Source: Castellaniella sp041675725 (GTDB lineage Bacteria > Pseudomonadota > Gammaproteobacteria > Burkholderiales > Burkholderiaceae_B). Taken from it: 13,090 nucleotides of DNA. Shown here in pieces: positions 1 to 5,591 of the stretch (position 1 is the first letter of the stretch; each line of letters begins with the position of its first letter). The translations under genes were made by a program, and so were the position numbers. A model generated the notes under the pieces. That model saw only the letters and a program-made list of their open reading frames with translations, was not told where the DNA came from and ran no database searches. The stretch lies in the NCBI RefSeq assembly GCF_041675725.1, contig NZ_JBAYTI010000068.1:1-13090 (forward strand), read 5' to 3'.

Positions 1-2487
1 CCGCTTGGCGATGTCTTCGGCGCCGATCCCGCTGCGGTCTTTGATGGGCCGGATGTCGAGAATGCATTCGTGGGCCACGCGGCCATTGGGCCCGGCATAG
101 AGCAGCGGATAATGCGGCGCAAGGCGCGTAGCCAGATAATTGGCATTGAGTATGGCCACCTGCGTGGCCTGCCGCAGGCCAGACGCCCCCATCATCAGGA
201 TGTACATCAGGGAGATGGGCAAAATGCTGGCGGAACCAAAAGGCGCCGCGGAGACCGGCCCGCTCTGGCCTGCCGGCAGCCGGCCGTCTTCACCCACGAC
301 CCCGGGCAAGTAAGGCGCCAGGTGCGCCCGTACGGCCACGGGCCCCACCCCCGGCCCACCGCCCCCGTGCGGAATGCAGAACGTCTTGTGCAAATTGAGA
401 TGCGAGACGTCCGAGCCAAAATGCCCTGGGCGGGCCACGCCCACCATGGCGTTCATGTTGGCGCCATCCAGGTAGACCTGGCCGCCGGCCTCATGCACCC
501 GCGCACAGATCTCGGTGACGGTGGTCTCGAACACCCCATGCGTGGAGGGGTGTGTGATCATCAGCGCCGCCAGCCGGTCACCCACCTGTTCGATGCGGGC
601 GCGCAGATCAGCCATGTCGATGTTGCCCTGGGCGTCCGAAGCCACGACCACCACCTCCATGCCGGCGAGGTGGGCTGAAGCCGGATTGGTGCCGTGCGCG
701 GACGCCGGAATCAGGCACACGTTGCGCTGATGCTGGCCCTGGGCCTGATGATACCCGCGGATGGCCAGCAAACCCGCATATTCACCCTGAGCCCCGGAAT
801 TGGGCTGCAGGCTGATGCGGTCATAGCCCGTGATTTCACACAAGGCATCCGACAGGCGCTGGATGAGCGCCTGGTACCCCTGGGCCTGCCCTGCCGGCGC
901 AAAAGGATGCATGTCGCCGAATTCGGGCCAGGTGATGGGAATCATCTCGGCCGTGGCGTTGAGCTTCATGGTGCAGGATCCCAAAGGGATCATGGTGCGA
1001 TCCAACGCCAGGTCCTTGTCGGACAGCTGGCGCAGATAGCGCAGCATGTCGGTTTCCGACTGCACGCGCGAGAACGCAGGATGCGCCAATATCGGCCCCG
1101 TTCGGCGCAGCGCCAGCGGCACCCCATCGGCCTGCGTGTCGAAATCCAGGCGAATGCGGGCCTGGCCCGTTCCTGCCGCAAAGACGCCGACAAGCGCCTC
1201 GAGGTCTTCTGGCTGTACGGTTTCATCCAGCGACAGGGCCACGCAGGCCTCGCTGACCCGGCGCAGGTTGATCCCGGCCTCTATCGCGGCATCCAGGACT
1301 GCCTGGGTGGACCCGCCCGTACGCACGCACAGCGTGTCGAAGTGGCTGTCGTTGCATACGTCAAGCGCCATGGCACGCAGGGCGTTGGCCAGGCGCGCCG
1401 TATGGCCGGCCACCCGCTGTGCGATGCGTGCAATGCCCTGCGGCCCATGCCAGACGGCATACATGGCGGCCATCACGGCCAGCAGCACCTGGGCCGTGCA
1501 AATATTCGAGGTGGCTTTTTCCCGGCGGATATGCTGCTCGCGCGTTTGCAATGCCAACCGCAAGGCCGGTTCGCCACGGGCATCTTGCGAGACCCCGACC
1601 AAGCGCCCCGGCAGATTGCGTTTCCAGGCATCCTTGCAGGCCATGAAGCCGGCATGGGGCCCGCCATAACCCATGGGCACCCCAAACCGTTGGGCCGAGC
1701 CGACCGCGATGTCGGCCCCCCATTCGCCGGGCGGACTGAGCAGGGCCAGGGCCAGCAGATCGGTTGCCACCGCCACGATGGCGCCGGCCTCGTGGGCCTG
1801 CTGCGCCAGCGCCCGGTAATCGGCCACCCCCCCCAGGCTATGGGGGTATTGCAGCAACACCCCGAAGCACTCGGGCAAGCCGAGCGCTTCATCACCGACG
1901 TCCAGCACGATGCCCAGCCCCGCCGCCCGGGTGCGCATGACTTCGATCGTCTGGGGGTGTACGTGCTGCGAGACGAAAAACACCTCGGACTTGGCGCGCG
2001 ACACGCGCCGGGCCAGCGTCATGGCCTCGGCGGCCGCCGTGCCTTCGTCCAGCAGCGAGGCATTGGCGATGTCCAGGCCCGTGAGATCGCACACCATGGT
2101 CTGGAACACCAGCAAGGCCTCGAGGCGGCCCTGCGAGATCTCGGGCTGATAGGGCGTATAGGCGGTATACCAGGCCGGGTTTTCCAGAATGTTGCGCAAG
2201 ATCACATGAGGCACGTGGGTGCCGTAATAGCCTTGGCCGATGTAGCTGCGCAGCACCTGGTTGCGGCGGGCCATGCCTCGGATCTGCGCCAGGGCGGCGA
2301 CCTCGGACATGGGCTCGGGCAGGTTCAGGTAGGGCGGCTCGGACAGGATGTTGCCAGGCGCCACCTCGTGGACCAGGGCGTCGAGGCTATCGACCCCGAT
2401 GGCGGCCAGCATGGCGCGCTGATCGTCTTGGGACGGCCCGATGTGTCGGGCAATGAATTCGGACTGCGTGGCGGCATCGCGCTGCAT
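1..2487 (-). CDS. gcvP: Glycine dehydrogenase (decarboxylating), P protein, 3' end cut off by the window
   Basis: P protein of the glycine cleavage system, a cytoplasmic PLP enzyme. It decarboxylates glycine and passes the aminomethyl group to the lipoyl arm of GcvH. The minus-strand frame is open from the ATG at 2487 to the window edge, giving 829 codons of a usual length of about 950. The C-terminal ~120 residues are missing. It follows E. coli GcvP almost throughout: the N-terminal FIARHIG, ENPAWYTAYTPYQPE, GSAQRFGVPMGYGGPHA, TREQHIRREKATSNICT, IPLGSCTMKLNA and SAHGTNPASAH blocks are all present. The PLP lysine is Lys701 in the NLHKTFCIPHGGGGPG motif (codon at 385-387). No frameshift was seen. 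The start is supported by a GGAG (2495-2498) seven bases upstream. It is the third gene of gcvT-gcvH-gcvP, 23 bp after gcvH, and so lies under the glycine riboswitch. Confidence 0.97.
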   Translation of the reverse strand, partial: MQRDAATQSEFIARHIGPSQDDQRAMLAAIGVDSLDALVHEVAPGNILSEPPYLNLPEPMSEVAALAQIRGMARRNQVLRSYIGQGYYGTHVPHVILRNILENPAWYTAYTPYQPEISQGRLEALLVFQTMVCDLTGLDIANASLLDEGTAAAEAMTLARRVSRAKSEVFFVSQHVHPQTIEVMRTRAAGLGIVLDVGDEALGLPECFGVLLQYPHSLGGVADYRALAQQAHEAGAIVAVATDLLALALLSPPGEWGADIAVGSAQRFGVPMGYGGPHAGFMACKDAWKRNLPGRLVGVSQDARGEPALRLALQTREQHIRREKATSNICTAQVLLAVMAAMYAVWHGPQGIARIAQRVAGHTARLANALRAMALDVCNDSHFDTLCVRTGGSTQAVLDAAIEAGINLRRVSEACVALSLDETVQPEDLEALVGVFAAGTGQARIRLDFDTQADGVPLALRRTGPILAHPAFSRVQSETDMLRYLRQLSDKDLALDRTMIPLGSCTMKLNATAEMIPITWPEFGDMHPFAPAGQAQGYQALIQRLSDALCEITGYDRISLQPNSGAQGEYAGLLAIRGYHQAQGQHQRNVCLIPASAHGTNPASAHLAGMEVVVVASDAQGNIDMADLRARIEQVGDRLAALMITHPSTHGVFETTVTEICARVHEAGGQVYLDGANMNAMVGVARPGHFGSDVSHLNLHKTFCIPHGGGGPGVGPVAVRAHLAPYLPGVVGEDGRLPAGQSGPVSAAPFGSASILPISLMYILMMGASGLRQATQVAILNANYLATRLAPHYPLLYAGPNGRVAHECILDIRPIKDRSGIGAEDIAKR

Positions 2488-2494
2488 GGAAAAT

Positions 2495-2498
2495 CTCC
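2495..2498 (-). promoter_or_regulatory. Ribosome binding site of gcvP
   Basis: GGAG on the minus strand lies seven bases before the ATG at 2487 and fixes that start. The four bases TCCG, a 3-base loop and CGGA form a small potential hairpin over it, too weak to interpret. Confidence 0.6.
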
Positions 2499-2510
2499 GC
2501 GTCGGATCGA

Positions 2511-2882
2511 TCAGGACTGGGCTTCGTAGCCGGCGGCATCGAGCAGGCCGTCGACGGCCGCCGGGTCATCGGGCTTGATGCGAAAGATCCACTGATCCCA
2601 GGCCGCGCCGTTGATGAGCGCGGGGTCATCGGACAACGCCTCGTTGAAGGCCAGGATTTCGCCGGCCACCGGCGCGTAGATGTCGGAGGCCGCCTTGACG
2701 GATTCGACGACGGCCGCCGTATCCCCGGCAGCCACGTGCGCACCGACCGTGACTTCGCCGACGAACACCAGGTCGCCAAGCTGGTCTTGCGCATCATCGG
2801 TGATGCCGACCAGGAAAGAATCGCCGTCGGCCTTGACCCACTCGTGAGAGGCCGTGTATTTGCGGTCGTTGGGAATGGACAT
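2511..2882 (-). CDS. gcvH: Glycine cleavage system H protein (lipoyl carrier)
   Basis: Lipoylated shuttle protein of the glycine cleavage system, 123 aa against a usual 125-130. It carries the aminomethyl group between GcvP and GcvT, and its dihydrolipoyl form is reoxidised by dihydrolipoamide dehydrogenase (not in this window). The family hallmarks are visible: YTASHEWV near residue 9, GITDDAQDQLGDLVFV at 26-41, and the lipoyl-attachment motif ESVKAASD with Lys63. The C-terminal WIFRIKPDD stretch is also typical. The ATG at 2882 gives the standard MSIPNDRKYTASHEW start. Its Shine-Dalgarno is not strong, with only a G-rich GACGGGG upstream. It lies 41 bp after gcvT and 23 bp before gcvP. The gap to gcvT holds a hairpin and a U-run that may alter its expression relative to gcvT. 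Confidence 0.97.
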   Translation of the reverse strand: MSIPNDRKYTASHEWVKADGDSFLVGITDDAQDQLGDLVFVGEVTVGAHVAAGDTAAVVESVKAASDIYAPVAGEILAFNEALSDDPALINGAAWDQWIFRIKPDDPAAVDGLLDAAGYEAQS

Positions 2883-2914
2883 GATGGTACCCCGTCAGGA
2901 TGTTCAGAGAAAGG

Positions 2915-2945
2915 AAAAAAGCGTCAGACCAGGGCCTTGCCCTGG
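2915..2945 (-). terminator. Hairpin plus U6 at the gcvT/gcvH junction (possible attenuator)
   Basis: A perfect 7-bp inverted repeat, CCAGGGC/GCCCTGG with a 3-base loop (2929-2945), covers the last codons of gcvT. In the mRNA it is followed by eight bases that contain the stop codon, and then by six U (2920-2915). A classical intrinsic terminator has the U-tract directly after the stem, so this is at most a partial terminator or an RNA-stability element. The downstream genes gcvH and gcvP are clearly functional, so full termination is unlikely. The repeat also encodes the conserved GcvT C-terminus (QGKALV), which could explain it by chance. Confidence 0.3.
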
Positions 2946-4015
2946 CGCACGAAAGGCGGCTGCACGATTTCGGCGGCCACCCATTTGTTGCGGATTTCGA
3001 CCTCGACGGACTCGCCGGGCTGGCTACCGGCCGGCACGCGCGCCAGGCCGATCGAAAACCCCAGTGTGGGCGCCATGCTGCCACTGGTGACGGCGCCCTC
3101 GCCCCGGGCCGTACGCACCTTCATGTGAGCGCGCATGACCCCGCGCTCGAGCAGCTTGAGGGCGACCAGTTCACGGGTACGGTCTGCCTGCTCGAGGGCC
3201 GTACGGCCGATGAACTGCCTTGCGGGATCCTTGAAGGACACCGTCCAGCCCAGGCCGGACTCAAGCGGATGAACGGATTCGTCCATGTCCTGGCCGTACA
3301 GGTTGAGCCCCGCCTCGAGGCGCAATGTATCGCGGGCACCCAGACCGCATGCTTGCACCCCCGCGGCGGCCAGATCGGCCCAGAGGGCTGCCGCCTGACC
3401 GGCGGGCAGCACGATTTCGAAGCCATCTTCGCCCGTGTAGCCCGTACGGGCCACCAGAGTGTCCTCGGCGACCTGGCTGCCCCAGAACGGCTTGAGCAGC
3501 TCGGTGCCTGCCTGCCACGCGGGCCGCACCGCCCATACCAGCGCACGGGCCTCGGGCCCCTGGACCGCCAGCATGGCCAGATCGCGACGCGGCGTGACGA
3601 CCACCCCGAACGGGGCCGCCTGCTCGCGCATCCAGGCCAGATCCTTGTCGGCCGTGCCCGCATTGACCACGGCCCGCCAGAGATCGGACCGGAAAAAATA
3701 GACGATCAAGTCGTCGATCACCCCGCCGTCCGGGCGCAGCATGCACGAATACAGGGCGCGCCCCGGCTGGCCTGCGATGCGGCCGACGTCGTTGGCCAGC
3801 ACGTGCAGAAGAAAGTCGGGCGCCCGTACGCCGGCGATATCGACATTGAGCATGTGCGAGACGTCGAACATCCCCGCCTTGCGGCGAACGGCGTGGTGTT
3901 CTTCGAGCTGCGAACCGTAGGCCAGCGGCATGCTCCAGCCACCGAAATCGACCATGCGGGCGCCCAGCGCGACATGCGTATCGTACAGGGGGGTCTTGAG
4001 AAGAGAATCTGACAT
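2924..4015 (-). CDS. gcvT: Aminomethyltransferase, glycine cleavage system T protein
   Basis: T protein, 363 aa, the usual length. It transfers the methylene from aminomethyl-lipoyl-GcvH to tetrahydrofolate and releases ammonia. It aligns with E. coli GcvT end to end: LLKTPLYDTH at residue 5, GGWSMPLAYGSQLEEHHAVR at 25-44, MFDVSHM at 49, GGVIDDLIVYFF at 97-108 and NAGTADKDLAW. The catalytic-region aspartate is in the D101-D102 pair. TGYTGEDGFEI, GLGARDTLRLEAGLNLYGQDMDE and the C-terminal TLGFSIGLARVP/FVRQGKALV blocks follow. The ATG at 4015 is preceded by GGAG (4022-4025). It is the first gene of the gcv operon. Its leader is a tandem glycine riboswitch, and its start region can pair with the riboswitch. 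Confidence 0.98.
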   Translation of the reverse strand: MSDSLLKTPLYDTHVALGARMVDFGGWSMPLAYGSQLEEHHAVRRKAGMFDVSHMLNVDIAGVRAPDFLLHVLANDVGRIAGQPGRALYSCMLRPDGGVIDDLIVYFFRSDLWRAVVNAGTADKDLAWMREQAAPFGVVVTPRRDLAMLAVQGPEARALVWAVRPAWQAGTELLKPFWGSQVAEDTLVARTGYTGEDGFEIVLPAGQAAALWADLAAAGVQACGLGARDTLRLEAGLNLYGQDMDESVHPLESGLGWTVSFKDPARQFIGRTALEQADRTRELVALKLLERGVMRAHMKVRTARGEGAVTSGSMAPTLGFSIGLARVPAGSQPGESVEVEIRNKWVAAEIVQPPFVRQGKALV

Positions 4016-4021
4016 GAAAGG

Positions 4022-4025
4022 CTCC
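4022..4025 (-). promoter_or_regulatory. Ribosome binding site of gcvT
   Basis: GGAG on the minus strand, six bases before the ATG at 4015. Its last G and the six bases up to the AUG can be paired by the 3' end of the riboswitch (4055-4061), so access to it is probably what glycine controls. Confidence 0.65.
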
Positions 4026-4058
4026 GGAAATCAGGGGGCACGAATGCCGGCAACGCCC

Positions 4059-4143
4059 TTCTGTCCTTTTGCCTGAGAGTTGCCCCACACGGGGGGTGCC
4101 CCTTCGGCGCCTGCACCGGCTGGCCGGGCAAGTCTCTCCAGAA
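4059..4143 (-). promoter_or_regulatory. Glycine riboswitch aptamer 2
   Basis: The 5' strand UUCUGGAGAG includes UUCUG (4139-4143), which pairs with CAGAA (4059-4063) to form P1. Inside are CUUGCCCGGCC, the GCGCCGAAGG stem and the near-consensus AACUCUCAGGCAAAAGGACAG. It matches the family consensus more closely than aptamer 1. Its P1 3' strand overlaps the segment proposed to pair with the gcvT start region. Confidence 0.92.
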
Positions 4144-4172
4144 TGCTGCGATGCGACGGGCATCATGCGAAT

Positions 4173-4248
4173 GGTACGGTTGCCTGAGCGATTTCGGGCG
4201 AATTGCGCCTTCGGCGGCCATACGGCCTGCGTATGGCACTCTCCCACC
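4173..4248 (-). promoter_or_regulatory. Glycine riboswitch aptamer 1
   Basis: The conserved GGGAGAGUGCC (4235-4245) is closed by a short P1 of GGUG with UACC. The inner stem contains GCCGCCGAAGGCGC, and the 3' conserved segment is GCUCAGGCAACCGUACC (4173-4189). A variable arm, CAUACGCAGGCCGUAUG (inverted repeat CAUACG/CGUAUG), is also present. Confidence 0.9.
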
Positions 4249-4272
4249 CGCATCGGGTGACAGCAAGGGCAA

Positions 4273-4302
4273 AGCATACCCCGAATCAGACCGCGGTAGC
4301 AA
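4273..4302 (-). promoter_or_regulatory. Candidate sigma70 promoter of gcvTHP
   Basis: On the minus strand TTGCTA (4297-4302, 4 of 6 to TTGACA) and TATGCT (4273-4278, 4 of 6 to TATAAT) are separated by 18 bp. Transcription would begin near 4266, about ten bases before the first riboswitch helix, which is the expected place. It starts only about 34 bp after the CoA-transferase stop. It was assigned by eye. Confidence 0.55.
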
Positions 4303-4335
4303 TCGGCCGACGCGTGCTGCAGCGCAAATCAACCG

Positions 4336-5580
4336 TCAGATCAGGCCGCGCGCGCGCCAATCGTTTCGTGTGGCCTGATCGACCCCCAGGCTGGCCAGGA
4401 TCTCGTCGGTATGCTGCCCCAAAGCGGGCGCTGCCGCGCGAATGCGGCCTGGCGTGGCGGACAGTTTGGGCACGATGCCAGGCACCTGGCAGGGCGAGCC
4501 ATCCGGCAGCGGCTGGTCGAGGATCATCCCGCGCGCGTGGTAGTGCGGATCGGTGGCGATGTCGGCGATGTCGTAGATACGCCCGGCCGGCACCCGGGCG
4601 CCGTTCAGTGCCTCGAGGGCCTCGTCCTGGGTGCGGGCCGCCGCCCAGGCCCCGATGGCGGCATCGATTTCATCGACCCGGGCGACCCGGCCCGTATTGT
4701 GCGCCAGGTCTGGCGCGTCGCCCAGGTCCGGGCGCCCGATCAGCGCCATCAGGCGCCTGAAGATGCTGTCGCCGTTGCCCGCAACCAGCACATAGCCGTC
4801 CTGGCAGGCGTACGCGTTGCTGGGGGCGATCCCGGGCAGACTGCTGCCGGCGGGCTGGCGCACCTCGCCGAACACCGCATATTCGGGCAACAGGCTTTCC
4901 ATCATGTTGAACACGGATTCATACAGGGCGACATCGACCATCTGCCCCACGCCCTGCTGCGCGCGGACCCGCAGCGCCAGCAGTACGCCGATCACACCGT
5001 GCAGGGCGGACAGGGAATCCCCGATGGAGACCCCGACCCGCACCGGCGGGCGCCCCGGCTCGCCGCTGAGATGGCGCAGCCCGCCCATCGCTTCGGCGAC
5101 GACGCCAAAGCCCGGCCGGTCGCGATACGGCCCCGTCTGCCCGTAGCCCGAGACCCGCAGCATGATCAAGCGCGGGTAGAGGGCGTGCAGATCTTCCCAG
5201 CCCAGCCCCCACGCCTCGAGCGTGCCGGGCTTGAAATTCTCGACCACCACGTCGCATTCGCCCGCCAACCGCCGCACCAGCGCCTGGATCTCGGGTTCAC
5301 GCAAATCCAGCGAAAGCGACTTTTTGTTGCGCGACTGCACCTGCCACCAGACCGAGGTCCCCTGGTGCAACAAGCGCCAGTTGCGCAGCGGATCCCCCTG
5401 GCCCGGCGGTTCGACCTTGAGGATCTCGGCCCCGAATTCGCCCAGCATCTTGGTGGCGAACGGACCGGCGATCAACTGCCCCAGTTCGAGCACGCGCACG
5501 CCCGCCAACGGCAGGGCGCCACCGCCTGCGGCGCGCGAAGCGCGATCGGCGGAAAGCGGGTGCGTAGGCGTCATCGGCAC
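4336..5580 (-). CDS. CaiB/BaiF family (class III) CoA-transferase
   Basis: Cytoplasmic CoA-transferase of family III, 414 aa (usual about 400), which moves CoA between carboxylic acids through an aspartyl-CoA thioester. The family features are clear: LAGVRVLELGQLIAGPFATKMLGEFGAEILKVE-type opening (residues 25-57, in pieces), GDPLRNW at 62, SRNKKSLSLDL at 83, VVVENFKPGTLEAWGLG at 111-127, and GYGQTGPYRDRPGFG at 145. The probable nucleophile is Asp188 in VSIGDSLSALHG. The C-terminus has ARVPAGRIYDIADIATDPH. The acid substrates cannot be read from sequence; the general layout resembles succinate/glutarate-type enzymes. The start is GTG at 5580, chosen because a GAGG (5588-5591) lies seven bases upstream. 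The alternative ATG at 5574 is two codons in and would be 13 bases away. It is nine bases after the decarboxylase stop and very likely cotranscribed with it. Confidence 0.93.
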   Translation of the reverse strand: MPMTPTHPLSADRASRAAGGGALPLAGVRVLELGQLIAGPFATKMLGEFGAEILKVEPPGQGDPLRNWRLLHQGTSVWWQVQSRNKKSLSLDLREPEIQALVRRLAGECDVVVENFKPGTLEAWGLGWEDLHALYPRLIMLRVSGYGQTGPYRDRPGFGVVAEAMGGLRHLSGEPGRPPVRVGVSIGDSLSALHGVIGVLLALRVRAQQGVGQMVDVALYESVFNMMESLLPEYAVFGEVRQPAGSSLPGIAPSNAYACQDGYVLVAGNGDSIFRRLMALIGRPDLGDAPDLAHNTGRVARVDEIDAAIGAWAAARTQDEALEALNGARVPAGRIYDIADIATDPHYHARGMILDQPLPDGSPCQVPGIVPKLSATPGRIRAAAPALGQHTDEILASLGVDQATRNDWRARGLI

Positions 5581-5587
5581 GAATCGG

Positions 5588-5591
5588 CCTC
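5588..5591 (-). promoter_or_regulatory. Ribosome binding site of the CoA-transferase, overlapping the upstream stop
   Basis: GAGG on the minus strand overlaps the TGA of the decarboxylase (5590-5592). It is seven bases from the GTG at 5580, which supports GTG over the ATG at 5574 and suggests translational coupling. Confidence 0.6.

Larger units (their letters stand above)
4055..4255 (-). promoter_or_regulatory. Tandem glycine riboswitch upstream of gcvT
   Basis: Two glycine aptamers lie in series in the 5' leader of gcvTHP, a well-known arrangement that senses glycine and usually activates gcv expression in bacteria. Each aptamer has the conserved parts on the minus strand: a GGAGAG-type 5' segment, a GCCGAAGG-type stem with its internal loop, and a CUCAGGCAA-type 3' segment. 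Aptamer 1 covers about 4173-4248, aptamer 2 about 4059-4143, with a linker of about 29 nt between them. The 5' leader CGAUGCG (4249-4255) is fully complementary to CGCAUCG in the linker (4149-4155), fitting the leader-linker helix known for this class. No U-tract terminator stem lies between aptamer 2 and the AUG, so a translational switch is more likely than a transcriptional one. Confidence 0.95.

Noticed and set aside
694..2529. A 611-codon open frame on the plus strand, and a 202-codon one at 70-678
   Set aside because: Both are antisense to gcvP, whose protein matches E. coli GcvP block by block. They have no recognisable motif or start context.
2900..4012. A 370-codon open frame on the plus strand
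   Set aside because: It mirrors gcvT on the opposite strand and has no family resemblance.
3718..4332. Minus-strand frames starting in the gcv leader (4332 and 4277) and plus-strand small frames at 4069-4378
   Set aside because: They overlap the riboswitch and gcvT in other frames, and their translations look random. A leader peptide is not needed to explain the region.
4344..4358. An alternating CG run near the end of the CoA-transferase, possibly Z-DNA forming or a terminator stem
   Set aside because: It encodes the Arg-Ala-Arg-Gly end of the protein and has no U-tract. Such runs are common at this GC content.
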